The notes beneath the pieces are model-generated. The model ran no database searches and had not been told where the DNA came from. It saw only the letters and a program-made list of their open reading frames with translations. Both the position numbers and the translations under genes were made by a program. From contig JACVVK020000167.1 of assembly GCA_018292915.2 (NCBI GenBank), forward strand, positions 980,001 through 1,044,000: 64,000 bases of DNA. Direction: 5' to 3'. Numbering within the stretch: the stretch's first letter is position 1; the number at the start of each line of letters is the position of its first letter. This document shows, piece by piece, positions 1 through 11,237 of this stretch. Origin of the DNA: Batillaria attramentaria. Its lineage: Eukaryota > Mollusca > Gastropoda > Batillariidae.

Positions 1-145
1 CACCAAAATACAAAACAAACACGAGAGCAAAAACAAAGACCCCCACCTCCACCTCTGCCCCGAAAATTACACAGACAGACACATTAAAACCGGCGAGCTG
101 TAAGTGGCGGGTGGTTTCCAAAATTAATTGCGTGCACGCGTTTAC

Positions 146-223
146 CAGTAATTCAGTGCCAGTTGCGGGGAGGCAGTCCATGGCAAGTTCTCCAGTAGCG
201 ATATAGGTGCGGATTCGGCAGAA
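146..223 (-). CDS. Gene M exon, A-type (leftmost seen)
   Basis: 78 nt, phase 0-0, 26 codons. The acceptor is a gtttcag on the minus strand and the exon opens F-C; it contains a single further Cys (A-M-D-C). The donor is gtaaac after a Leu codon rather than the usual Glu/Gln. The following C-type exon must lie outside the window. Confidence 0.72.
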
Positions 224-420
224 CTGAAACAAACGTAACGGCAATTTGGCTTCACGACTATAGTCTCTCCTGCAAACTAAGAAACAGACAATAACATTGT
301 TAGTCTGGCAGGAAAGTACTTTAGCGGCTTTAGAACAGAGAACTCAATATTCATCAAGCACTTGTCGACATTTCAGTGTGGGCTATACTCCCATGGAACT
401 CTTAAAAAATCTAGACCAAC

Positions 421-819
421 CTGATCATTTCTGCACGCCCACTCTCCTGAAATGCACTTTTCAAAAGTGTCACCAATGTGGCATTCTGACGTGTAGCAGC
501 TGTTGTGTCCTGGCTGCCGATACGTCACCAATGGCCTGTTTGTCGTCACTGTTGCTACTGTTGTCGGTGCATTCGTCATTGGTGCGGGTGTTGCCACCTT
601 TCCAGTCGTTGTAAATGGCTCCGACGTTGTTGTGTCTGGTTCTGATGTTGTCGTGCCCGGTTCTGGTGTTGTCGTCACAGGCTTTGGTGGAGTGAAGAGA
701 TCCGTGATACACTGGCTGTTCAGACAGCAGTGACTACAGTTTCCGCGTACACTGACAGAAGCGTCTGTAAGCCTTGCATGACAAGCTGGGTCGTTGTTCC
801 GCTCGCTGTCCAGGCAATT
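421..819 (-). CDS. Gene M exon, C+B type with long Thr/Pro linker
   Basis: 399 nt, 133 codons, phase 0-0; the longest exon of the array. It opens N-C-L-D, carries the C-S-H-CC-x4-C signature, then about 60 residues rich in T-T-T-x-E-P repeats (mucin-like, probably O-glycosylated), and ends with a B half of the pattern C-x4-C-x8-C-x4-W-A-C. The donor is gttggt. Confidence 0.85.
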
Positions 820-1153
820 CTGGAAACAAAGCCCGCGGTGATAATCATCAGATGTAGCTGAAGTGACTGCGGGCCGAGTCAAATGTTCTTTATCGTGAAC
901 AACAGAAAGTAGCTTCATTGCTATCACCTCTTCTGAAATTTACTTTCAAAGTACTGTAATCTGCATGTTGAAAGTACCAAATAAACAACTTTTTCATTAG
1001 TTGTTTGTTTTGGGACGCATCTCTATAGACACTACGATTTAGAGCAGTACATATCCACTGCATCATTAAGCACTATAAGCAGTACGTCTCGATAAACCTA
1101 CACGCTGTCAAAGTATTCGTCTCAATTGCACTACATGTCGATTTACCTACGAT

Positions 1154-1156
<3 letters not shown>

Positions 1157-1209
<53 letters not shown>
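1157..1209. repeat. (GA)n microsatellite
   Basis: Uninterrupted GA dinucleotide tract of about 26 units, in a gene M intron. Confidence 0.95.
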
Positions 1210-1210
<1 letters not shown>

Positions 1211-1377
1211 AGTATCAGGCAGCATGAGAGTCATATGTAGTGGTACAGACTGATAGTGAGGCACGTGTAACAGCGTTGTTGCGAGGTAGTGTCATTGATA
1301 CTGTATGACAGAAATGTTACATTCCGTCAGGCACAAAAATTCATTTTTTTCTCCTGTAATCACAATAGTGATTTTTT

Positions 1378-1407
1378 GAAGTTGTTTCTCTATAGAGAAA
1401 CAACTTC
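1378..1407. repeat. 30-nt perfect palindrome
   Basis: Arms GAAGTTGTTTCTCTA and its exact reverse complement meet without a spacer. A similar motif (TGTTTCCAT...ATGGAAACA) occurs at 59263-59292, so it may be the remnant of a short inverted-repeat element. Confidence 0.85.
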
Positions 1408-1555
1408 ATGAGATGGGGCAGATTTCGCTGCGCACAGCAGCAAGTTTCAGTAGTACAAAACAAGGCTGTGACGTTTCTCCAGACAATACATACTTTCGCG
1501 CACACTTGACGTGCACACTATGCTGCTGCGTTCTGTTTGGCGGGAGTTGTGAGAC

Positions 1556-1569
1556 GTGTGTGTGTGTGC

Positions 1570-1658
<89 letters not shown>
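1556..1658. repeat. (GT)n microsatellite
   Basis: About 100 bp of GT with a few C interruptions at its left end. Confidence 0.95.
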
Positions 1659-1661
<3 letters not shown>

Positions 1662-4277
1662 AATGATGGCTATCTCCTAAACCACCTCGTTGGAGGGCTT
1701 TTTACTTTGAGATAAAATTGGAATTCACCTTCTCCAAACCTACCTTTCACGATTTTTATCCTGCCGCATTTTCAGAAGAGCTATCGCCGATTTAACACAA
1801 ATCGGTCATGTTACAAATTTTTTTCGAAAAAGTTGTTCAAAATCCTTCATTTTCTACACTTTGAAAGTTCATCCAATTACACTGACTGTATTCGTGCTAC
1901 AGCTCTGTAGCTCTGACTGGTTTTGTGTAAAAAAAATATTTCCGAGGTAGGGGTGGTTTGCACATAAGATCAAATATCTATGAAAAGACTACTGCAAATT
2001 ACTTATCATCCCGGCGTCAGTTTTTGTCTAGTGTGACAACTGCACATATGACAGGAACTACTGCACTACTATAGCTTTAGCATTAAGAATAACTGAACAT
2101 TTAGATAAACATAGCTTTTTCAAGTTTCTGCAAGAAGCACCGGTCAAAAGACTTCCAAATTTGCGATGTCACAAGTACAATCCAAGGTATTCTAGTCCAC
2201 GTTTCACCAGCCCTCTAGATCTTCCAGATTTTATGTAAAAATTAATTCAGTCAGGGAAGTCACAAAAGCAACAGGGAAATCACAAGACATGCACCACTCT
2301 CTGGGGCACAGAGTCTTTCAGGGGAAAGTACCTCTGTGCACGGTGGGGAAATGGCGCTCACTGCGCTACCGTGACGGGCCTAAATTGTCTCGGTGCTCTC
2401 AAACACAAGGTCGCGCACTATGTCCAGAGACTGTATAATATATTTAGTCTCTCTGCTATGTCATCCTTGACCAGCTGTGAACCCGGAGGGATCCTCAATG
2501 GCGCAAGTGATGGCAGGCTGTCTTCAGAGTGAAAGTAGGTGTGTTTCTGAATCAGAGACATACATAACATGTCTCTGTCTGAATGAACTATGGGAGATAG
2601 TGGTTTGTACGAACAGTTTGCTTATATTAATTTCTTTTTAGTACATCAGTGTACTGTCAGTGTAGTGATGTAAACTTCTAAGTTCCATAAGTTGCATATT
2701 AAAAGAAGAGGATTCCCCAATAGATCTGAGCAGAAGTTTTAGTTTTACAGAAGGGTGATTTTCTGCAGTGACATGCAGAAAATGGAGATTAGACTAGCAT
2801 GGTTTTCTTCTGCTCTTCAGTAGCTGGATACGTACGTGAATACTCCACATTCTGCAGAGTGCAGTCTGACTGAAATCATGTCGGCCTCAGCTGCATCGTC
2901 TGCTAGTGTGTGAGCTTGCAATGTGCAGTGTTTTCACATGAAAGTCAGCATACTGCACCCCCTCAGACAGTGGTAAAAAAAAAAGCAAACTCAACAGGGT
3001 TGGCACATATGTTTCAGTGTGACCAGTACCACTGTCTGTTTTAAAAGTGTATAAACAAGTATGAAAGTGTATTTTCTTTTCTTATGTATACTCTTTTTCA
3101 TCTTCTTATACATTGTACACATCCATCCACATCCATTGACAGAGCCATCAAGATCTTGGTCTCATGATTTTTTGTTTTGTTTTGGATAACTTTGTGAGCT
3201 TACACATACCCCCATTCCCAGGTTTCTTGCTTGTGACATCTGTTGTGTTAGGGCTGCTCTGTTCAGGCATTTCTTTAAATTTGCAATTCGGAAGATTTAT
3301 CAGGTAGTGCAATTTTATGAAATAGATTTTCCAGTTCAGTGACTTCATGTGTAGAAACCAGTAATGCCATTTCAGTCTCCCTGAATAGGGAGTATAGGGA
3401 GCACAATATTTCGGCAAGTGTTAGAGATAATTATGTGCATTGATGAAGACTGGCGAGAATTGGAGGATGACCTCCTTTGACTACACTCGCAAACTGAACT
3501 GGAATAACATTTGTATTTGCAGATGGAGCCATTCAAGACTCACCGTTTTACTGAATGGCAGTTGGGCAGTGTATGGTCTAACTGATCAAAAGGCACAAGG
3601 AAAGAGTAACTTTGCAGGGTAAAGTTACTTTGTTTTACTTGACTTTCCCAAGTAAGGTGATTTATGAGGAACTTGAAATACAGCACATTGCTGAATGAAA
3701 TTGTGCATACTGCTATCTTGAGGAGGGGTTGGGGCTAGGGTCTTCAAAGTGATCATACTGCTTCCAGTGATTGCAATTGTTCAGAGCAGTGTAGTTAATG
3801 TTCAGGTTAGGTGCATGTATAGTTGTTTTTCAAAACTTTACATTTGTATTTTTGTACTTTTGCAGAATGTGCCCCTTATTTAATGAAACAGCAGTGGGAC
3901 AGAGTGTGCTCTGATCATTCATCTTAAGGTGATCCACACGTGGAAGCTAAGAGTAAATGAAAGGTGATTTTTTCTGTTTAAACAGTTCAGTTACAGCACT
4001 GAGTTACTCACTGAATGTGACAGTTCACAAAGGCAAGACATCTGTTGGGTGGGGGTGGGGGATTGTGTTGTACCACAAAACCATCATTTTCAAAATACTT
4101 TAAGAATGTAGATGAGGCACCTACATTATAAGCCTTCGTATAAGGCTTAAATTCAGTGAGTCAGCACCTAATAAAAGTAATATATGTCTCAACCATGTAC
4201 ACATAATTATTTCTTGTCAAACAGATTTCTGTGCTGCACACAGCTAGTGTCTTAGATTCAAGTACAGTGCATACTGA

Positions 4278-5564
4278 TGTCTTAGGTGGCCGCTGAAGCA
4301 CGCTGAGATCAACGAAGAAGTCAGAAAGTTCCAGAAGTTGTCAGATTCTCTCAGTATTAGCCACGGATGCCTCATCTATGGTACAAGAGTTGTGATTCCA
4401 CAAAGCCTGCAGCCCAAGATCCTTGATCTTCTGCACATCGGCCACTTCGGCATGGAACGCATGAAGCAGTTAGCAAGAACTGCAGTATACCGGCCCGGTA
4501 TCGACGCTGCAATAGAGATGACGAGTCGACGATGTGTCTCATGCGGCGAACATCAAAACAAGCCATCCAAACCGCCAGTTCATCCCTGGATGTTACCAGA
4601 GAAGCCATGGAGCCGATTTCACTTGGACTACGCCATCAACTTCATGGGAACCAACTGGCTGGTGATCACAGATGCTTACTCAAAGTACCCATGCATCCAC
4701 CCAACGTCATCCACGTCCACTAGAGCTACTCTAGACCTGCTGGAGGAAGACTTCGCTCACTTCGGATACCCACACACGTTGGTCTCCGACAATGCAACCA
4801 CCTTTGTTTCTGAAGAGTTCCAGAGCTAGTGCAAGGAACGTGGGATCACGCAATTGACAGGAGCGCCCTATCATCCTGCTACCAATGGAGCTGCAGAACG
4901 GCTAGTGCAGACATTCAAGCAAGCTCTCAGGAAGTCTTCTCTGCCCCCGAAGCGAACACTTCAAGAGTTTCTTATGCAGTACCGGAGAATGCCGACATCC
5001 TGCGGATTCTCTCCGAGTGAACTCTTGATGTCGAGGCAGATTCGGACAAGGATCGACACTTTGCTTCCCTCGCCAGCACACATAGCTCAGGGCAAGCAAT
5101 CCAAGGAGGCATCTAAAACTCAGGTGACTCCGGACCCAGGAGGTGTCGCCAAGGTGGCCAGGCAGTACAAGGCTGGAGATCCAGTGTACGCACTTTACTA
5201 TGGACCTCACCATGCCAAGCAGCCCAGATGGGTACCAGCAGTGGTCAAGAAGTCTATGGGTACTCGCTGCTTTAGCGTCAAGGTAGTTCCTCGTGGCCCA
5301 GTTTGGAGACGACACTGGGAACAGTTGCACCCACGTTACGCTTCTGAAGAGGACAACGAACCTGGTGGTTCAGCAGATGCCTCTGAGCTCCCGATCGACC
5401 ATCCGATGAAGATTCTGGAGAACGTGCCACCGACACAGAACCAGAGCAGACCTCGACTGCCCAGGACCAAGCCACCTGTTCCAGAGTATGGTCCAGACAA
5501 CCCCAGACGATCCAAAAGAACACCAAAACCCAGAGACAGACTTTGCTGTCGAAGTTTGTTGTGA
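4278..5564 (+). pseudogene. Ty3-type retrotransposon pol remnant (integrase), in-frame stop
   Basis: The frame starting near 4278 reads through an integrase: His/Cys-type zinc region (H-x-G-H-x-G and C-V-S-C), then the core with H-L-D-Y, D-A-Y-S-K, V-S-D-N and, after a TAG stop at 4827-4829, P-Y-H-P-A-T-N-G-A-A-E-R. The second half continues in the same frame to 5564 with a basic, Pro-rich tail. RT, RNase H, protease and gag are absent, so the copy is 5'-truncated and, with the internal stop, non-autonomous. The purine tract and LTR follow directly. Similarity to Ty3/gypsy integrases is from known motif order. Confidence 0.88.
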
Positions 5565-5576
5565 CACAACAATTTT

Positions 5577-5586
5577 GGTAGGGAGG
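5577..5586 (+). promoter_or_regulatory. Polypurine tract before LTR
   Basis: GGTAGGGAGG directly abuts the TGTTGT start of the LTR, the expected plus-strand primer position of an LTR retroelement. Confidence 0.65.
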
Positions 5587-5902
5587 TGTTGTAGAGATCG
5601 CGAAAAGTCACTGCATTTCGATGGAAATTTCTAGACCATCCCAGAACATGCGAGTAAAGTAACGTCACTAGACTACATAACCTTGGAAAGATTCCGTACT
5701 TGCCAGTAAGTTGAGGAATGTTCTAGATCTGACCTGTTTAGTATATAAGCAGCCCTGCACAGCGTTCTGGGTTCTTCCTCTTTCATGAGTTTGTTCTTCG
5801 CGCATCTTCTGTTAATAAAGTATTGGAGTTCTATCCTGTTGTATCCCGTGTCTTCTCTGCGAGTGCACCGAGAGAGCGACATAGCAGGAGAAAAATACAA
5901 CA
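5587..5902 (+). mobile_element. 3' LTR of Ty3-type element
   Basis: 316 bp bounded by TGTTGT...ACAACA. It contains a TATATAA box at 5742-5748 and AATAAA at 5814-5819, as expected of U3 and R. A diverged copy (LTR2) lies at 25504-27420. No matching 5' LTR is in the window. Confidence 0.85.
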
Positions 5903-6339
5903 GCAACAATAATTGTCCGCTGGCAAATATTTTGCCCAAAACGAAACGTGGTCGGATATTCAAGACTTCGTTTTAAATCGAATCATATGACGCACAAGTC
6001 TTCGCTTTTCTAAACAAATTTCGCCATTTTTGAAAATGGCGCTGCCTGTAAGCAGTCGCATTTTCACACCCCGCCGAAAAGGGACTGCACTCTGGAGTCT
6101 AGACATCTACCCACCCACTCTCTCTCTGTCTCTCTCCCTCTCTCTCCCCACCCAGCCTCACCCCCAGTCACGTGGCTAATCGGTCGAGGTCGTAGATGAT
6201 CTAGTGTCATTGGTAGAACATGGAGAGGGGAGAACCGACAACAAAACAGACAAAATAAAATCAAGTTTGGAGAAACAACATTGTAGGACGGGGCCGTTCC
6301 TCCTTGTTTTATCTAGAACGGTCGTTACAGAAGCCAACC

Positions 6340-6357
6340 GCGCGCGCGCGCGCGCGC

Positions 6358-6395
<38 letters not shown>

Positions 6396-6451
6396 GCGTA
6401 TGTGCGTATTCCTGTGTGTGCGTGCGTGCGTGCGTGCGTGCGTGTGTGTGT

Positions 6452-6504
<53 letters not shown>
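6340..6504. repeat. Compound (GC)n/(GT)n microsatellite
   Basis: (GC) then (GT) with a GTGC-rich middle; it ends about 13 bp from the donor side of the gene M exon at 6517. Confidence 0.92.
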
Positions 6505-6506
<2 letters not shown>

Positions 6507-6516
6507 CTCGCGCTAC

Positions 6517-6582
6517 CTGTCGTTGGGCGTAGTCCTCGCATAGCATGGCCACTTGATTGTGTGTTATCATCAATGTACAAAA
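6517..6582 (-). CDS. Gene M exon, A-type
   Basis: 66 nt, 22 codons, phase 0-0. It opens F-C-T-L and has one inner Cys (A-M-L-C); ttgtttcag acceptor, gtagcg donor running straight into the long (CA)n/(GC)n tract of the intron. Confidence 0.82.
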
Positions 6583-7058
6583 CTGAAACAAAGTCAATAG
6601 TTACAATGTGGACTTTCATGGATTATATCCGTCTGAAATAAAATGCTATGAATATATCTATGGAAAAGTATCCCATATGATGCGCGCGTAAAGAAGATGC
6701 TTGAAGAAGATGCTTGAACATACTGTATCTTGGAGACCCGGAATGGTAAATGCTATTAAACCCCGTAAAAACCTGGAATCTGCTTTCCTAGCGCCGTTAG
6801 AACGGCGAAACAAACACGATTCCAAAATGTACCCTCTTCTCTACTTTAGAAATGGTGAGCCTATGAAAAGAATGAAAAGTAATGCAATTCTAACTTCGAA
6901 ACTCGAAACTGTCCGCACCAAATAATAAGAATAATGATGTCTGTGTTTTAAGTGGATGCACGCGATTCACTTGAGCGTGTGTGTTGAGTTCATAAGATAC
7001 ATAATCGAATAGGCCTACCGTCGAACAAACCAATGAACCATCGGGATCTGGCACTCAC

Positions 7059-7310
7059 CTCATCAGTCTGACAAGCCCAGGCCCCGTTATGGAAACAAGT
7101 CTTTGTATCTGGAGGGGCTTCGGTCACGGTCTGGTGACCTGTTGTCGCTGGTGTCCAGTATGTGGACGATGGTGTAGGCGTTGTCGTGGAAGCACTGGGT
7201 CGTAAAAGTCCCATGATACAGTCTAGGTCTCTACAGCAGTAGGAGCATTCTGAAAATTCTGCGCCGCTGAGCTTGTTAGGACTGCACAACACGCCACTGT
7301 CCATACAGCT
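7059..7310 (-). CDS. Gene M exon, C+B type
   Basis: 252 nt, 84 codons, phase 0-0. Opens S-C-M-D, contains C-S-Y-CC-x4-C, a Thr/Pro linker of about 30 residues, then C-F-H-N-G-A-W-A-C-Q-T-D-E before a consensus gtgagt donor. Confidence 0.87.
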
Positions 7311-7658
7311 CTAGAGTAAAAGAAGTAATACAGGCACATTAGTTCCGTTTTTTATAAACAGCTTCTGTAACACTGCTCAGTGGGTATTGTCAACGACAGA
7401 GTGAACAATTCAAGTGATGTTTTGGCATTGGTAGCCCCTTACCTATCCCTTTACGTACTCCCAGTAACTCTTCCATACATTCCTATGCTGTAATGAACCT
7501 TCGCAACTAAAAATGTTTCCGCCCCCCCCCCCCATCCTGCGCCCCAAGCCCTAGTTCTCACAAGCCCTGACTGAAGTACTGAAGTATTTGTCATTATTAT
7601 TTTTGAAAGGGTTTGTTTTGGTTTAAATCATTTCGTTGTCGTCGTATCTCTCCTGTAC

Positions 7659-7724
7659 CTGCCACTGGAAGTTGATATCCTCGCATTTGATGGTCGTGTC
7701 GTTTCCGAACTTCAGGGCACAAAA
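7659..7724 (-). CDS. Gene M exon, A-type
   Basis: 66 nt, 22 codons, phase 0-0. F-C-A-L-K-F start, inner C in I-K-C-E, ends Q-W-Q; ctttcag acceptor, gtacag donor. One N-D-T glycosylation sequon. Confidence 0.83.
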
Positions 7725-8156
7725 CTGAAAGAGAGTAAGCACCGGTTAAACACGAATACGACTGCATGAAACGCGTAAGTCGTGTTTTGGGTTATAAGTT
7801 AAAGCAGTGTTTCCCCCGGTCAGATCTGTTCTTTGTATGACTAAATTTTTAAAGAAGTCAAACATAATCCCCAAAACGGATAAGCGAAACAAAATCACAA
7901 AATCCCCAAGCGTTTCAAACTTTGCCCGTGGGTACAGTGAAGACGATGAAGCGAGGAATGAACATTCAGCCCGGAGAAATCGGAAGTATGCATAACTAGA
8001 CATGTATCCGCACACTGCACACGCTGTACTCACATCTTGTGCCCAGTCTTGAGACTTTTCTACCCGGTGTAATAACATAGGGCGGATTTTTCATACTGTG
8101 GTCTACCAGAGAAAATTACCAGACCGGACTTGTTTGCAAAGAACAGACATTATGTG

Positions 8157-8159
<3 letters not shown>

Positions 8160-8210
<51 letters not shown>
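8160..8210. repeat. (GT)n microsatellite
   Basis: About 25 GT units, some 65 bp from the gene M exon at 8277. Confidence 0.95.
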
Positions 8211-8213
<3 letters not shown>

Positions 8214-8276
8214 AATACTACTTTGATCAAGATGTGGGGTTACAAACATTAAACTGATAATTGGTCTGACAGTCAC

Positions 8277-8477
8277 CTCATGACTTTCACATGCCCATTG
8301 ACCGGTCTGGATGCAGTCCTTGGACGGTGCCTCAGTGGTCACAAGGTGATCTGTATGCAGAAGAAGGTCAGCAAAACACCGCGCACTTTTACAACAGTAA
8401 TGACAGTCCGGGCCTTCAGTACTGGTTAGTGTTGGACTGCAGGATTCAGCATTCTGGTCTTGTTCAGAGACACATCC
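8277..8477 (-). CDS. Gene M exon, C+B type
   Basis: 201 nt, 67 codons, phase 0-0. Opens G-C-V-S-E, contains D-C-H-Y-CC-x4-C, a short linker and C-I-Q-T-G-Q-W-A-C-E-S-H-E; ctag acceptor, gtgact donor. Confidence 0.86.
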
Positions 8478-8864
8478 CTAGCAGGAAAGAAAGATACTGT
8501 GCCAGTCCAGTTTTCACAAAATTGGTAATTGAACGAAACCTGTGTCTACAACACTTGATAAACGGAAATGTTTTCTCTGTCTGTCTGTCATTTTCCTCTG
8601 GGAGAAGGCATAAACAATCACAGACTTTCAAATTCAACAATCAGTTCGGGAGCTTAAATCCCGAATGGAAGATAACAAACTGTGTTGGATTTTGTTTTGT
8701 TACCCCATATAACTAATCCGCTAACACATGTCTGTTTGTCTAACTCTGGGAAGAGGCATTGCCGAACTGGTGAAACACCGGATGGACTTTCAAATTCAAC
8801 CGTCTGTTAAGGAGTTTGAATCCCGACTCTCTCTCTCTCTCTGTGAAAAGCCTGGTATACTTAC

Positions 8865-8930
8865 CTCCCACGTAGAGTTGTCCTGGCAAATCATGACAAC
8901 ACTGCTGTAGCCAATCGTCATGGCACAGAA
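8865..8930 (-). CDS. Gene M exon, A-type
   Basis: 66 nt, 22 codons, phase 0-0. F-C-A-M-T start, inner M-I-C, ends T-W-E; poly-pyrimidine acceptor ending acag and consensus gtaagt donor. Confidence 0.85.
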
Positions 8931-9418
8931 CTGTAAAAAAGTGAGCACCAGTACTTGGGTGCAGAAATGTTCAGCGTATTACAAAGCAACAGGGGGTCTC
9001 ACCCGATTAGTAAACAGGGTGGTCAGTGTTGTAATGGTAAGGTTAGTCACGGCTACCCATGCGTATTTGGAGACTCCACATCCTGGATTAGTGGAGAGGG
9101 TCACCATGACTATGTTCGGGCGGCTGCCGTCAATTATGTGTTCATTCTGGCTGATCGTCGGGGGTTAATATCTCCGGGTGCTCCGGCTTCTCCCCCTCTG
9201 CTACGAAAATCTTTAGCCCACAAAAGATTTGAAATAAACGGATTTCTGATTTCCGAAACTTCAAGTCCAGCCTTTGAGGCGCCTCGACTGGGGGCTCAAC
9301 AATGACAGTTTGTGGTTTTATTTGAGTTCTTGAAAAGAAAAGCTGCGTGGAACGGAGCATTCAACAAAAACCCTTCCAGCCTACCTGTAGAACATTTCCA
9401 AGTTGGTTTAGTAAGCCC

Positions 9419-9561
9419 ACACTAAGATGACATCAGCTTAGTGTAGGCTTCGGAAACCACGAAACCTGCGTGACTGAGGATGTGTCTTGCGGTTTACGTC
9501 ACATACTCGTAGCGGCTAGACAGGCCGCGCTACGCCTGTGACTTACACTAAGATGACATCA
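9419..9561. repeat. 17-bp direct repeat flanking about 110 bp
   Basis: ACACTAAGATGACATCA occurs at 9419-9435 and again exactly at 9545-9561. The spacing and length resemble a retroposon target duplication, but the enclosed segment has no recognised SINE features. Confidence 0.5.
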
Positions 9562-10179
9562 TACAGGATTTTGCGGAACTGTGCGATGATTCTTGATTAC
9601 AGGTGAGAAACGACATCTTTGGAACACGCATTGAGAGCCTGCGAGGATTTGAGTTATGAAAACTGCTGCACTGGGTTTCTTTTACAGCTTTATACCAACT
9701 AGAAACACGTGGCAGTGAACAAAAATAAATTGAAGAAGCGCTCATTATCCCCCCCCCCCCCCCCCAAAAAAAAAAAAAAAAATAAAAAAAAAATGACGAA
9801 ATGAACGTCATCCGCCATTAAGAAGCTATGAAGCGAATTTATATAATGACGAAATGAACACCACTTCCAAATTTACACGGGTTGGCACGCTGATGAGAGC
9901 TGTCCCGGCAATAATTACAAAACTTGCTCGAGATACACTTGACCTGACAAAATATTGACCTGTCACTCATTGGGTATACGGCCGGCCGGTAGCACAGGTC
10001 ATCACGTATAGTGTGGGTAGTGAACACACTTTATCATCTCATCTCACTACGTGATTGTTGTGTGTTTAATGTCTGGTGTGTGAGAGAATGCGTGTGATTC
10101 ACGTGAGCCAAGTAATTGGGGAAAGCGCCTGTGCAATGTCCACTATTTTTATTCATCTAATAATAATAATAATACCTAC

Positions 10180-10416
10180 CTCTTCACTTTGACAAGCCCA
10201 GCCTGAATCTGCATAGCAGTGTGTCGGTGTCGCTGACGTTAACGGTGTTGATGCACCAGTGGTAGATGCTGCTGTTGTTGTGAGCTTGGGCAGATTGAAA
10301 ACGTTTCTGAAACATTCCTCGCTTTGACAGCAGTAGTAACAGTCATGCTGACTTGCTAGTCCAAGTCTTGTGTGATTGCAGGACGGGTCGTTAAGGCTCT
10401 GACTCCTTTCACATAT
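10180..10416 (-). CDS. Gene M exon, C+B type
   Basis: 237 nt, 79 codons, phase 0-0. Opens I-C-E-R-S, contains D-C-Y-Y-CC-x4-C, a Thr-rich linker, then C-Y-A-D-S-G-W-A-C-Q-S-E-E; ttccag acceptor, gtaggt donor. Confidence 0.86.
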
Positions 10417-10487
10417 CTGGAACAAACACACAAGATATCACTTTCGCAGGTTTTCATAGACATAGCTGTTCTGCTGTGGGAAGTATA

Positions 10488-10488
10488 T

Positions 10489-10540
<52 letters not shown>
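10488..10540. repeat. (CA)n(TA)n microsatellite
   Basis: Compound dinucleotide tract about 70 bp upstream (minus sense) of exon 10416. Confidence 0.93.
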
Positions 10541-10541
<1 letters not shown>

Positions 10542-10673
10542 ACTCTACCACTATTACAGGTCATGGTTTAAAAATGCGTAATCCACCACGCGTGCTTTAA
10601 CTTTGTACCCATGAAACTCACACGTGAATTATCGATGTACCTAAAACGTACCCATGCACCGCTGCATAGGAAT

Positions 10674-11237
10674 TAGGGGTGTTCGGTTTTACCGGTTTTC
10701 CGGTTAAAATCGGTCTGACTTTCTCACGGTTCGGTAAACCGGTTTGGCCTTAAAAAACCGGAAAACCGCGGTTTTTCTAAGGGACATCACTCGTCGTTTT
10801 TCAGCCCGTTACAAGACACCCTCCTCCTCCCCCTCCTCCGTATCATCATCATCATCATGTTGTTGTTTTTGTTGTTGTTGGCCGAATGGTAGAGCGTTGG
10901 ACTTCCAACTTTCGGGTGAGTTCAAATCCCGGCTAGGGCCAAATATTTGTGCTGGCTTTTTCGTCGTTGCCTCGTCTTTGATATCATCCGTATGTGGTGG
11001 AAAAGGACGTTAAACTTCCAAACACCCACCCTTGTTGGCTGAACATTTCCAACGCAGGGGTACAGGAAGCCGGAGTACTAGGAGACCCCCCTCCCTTCCC
11101 CCCTTCCATCTCTTGGGGAAACGTTAGAAACAATAGATGACGTATACATAGCCGGTTAACCGGTTCTAAACCTCGGTTTTCTATTGGAAAAACCGGTTAA
11201 AAACCGGTTTGAGAAATCGTACCGGTTCCACCCTCAA
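10674..11237. mobile_element. hAT-like non-autonomous element with 8-bp duplication
   Basis: 564 bp flanked by ATAGGAAT at 10666-10673 and 11238-11245. Imperfect inverted ends (TAGGGGTG / CACCCTCAA) are followed by many AACCGGT motifs in both halves. An 8-bp target duplication fits the hAT superfamily. No transposase frame; a SINE sits inside (10880-11030). Confidence 0.8.
10880..11030 (+). mobile_element. tRNA-derived SINE (family S)
   Basis: Plus-sense copy. It starts with a tRNA-like head containing box A-like GAATGGTAGAGCGTTGG and box B-like GGTGAGTTCAAATCC, then the family body and a tail ending AAACACCCACC. Inserted in the hAT-like element, hence younger than it. Confidence 0.85.

Larger units (their letters stand above)
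829..6516. other. Intron of gene M (about 5.7 kb)
   Basis: Between exons 6582-6517 and 819-421. It holds a (GA)n and a (GT)n tract, a 30-nt perfect palindrome and the 3' part of a Ty3-type retroelement. In 1700-4270 I see no coding exon or recognisable repeat. Confidence 0.6.

Noticed and set aside
1413..1715. Open frame of repeated Cys-Val
   Set aside because: Translation of the (GT)n tract; the same applies to the frames at 6204-6641, 30009-30360, 31476-31811, 33706-34011, 37454-38005 and others made of CV or HT runs.
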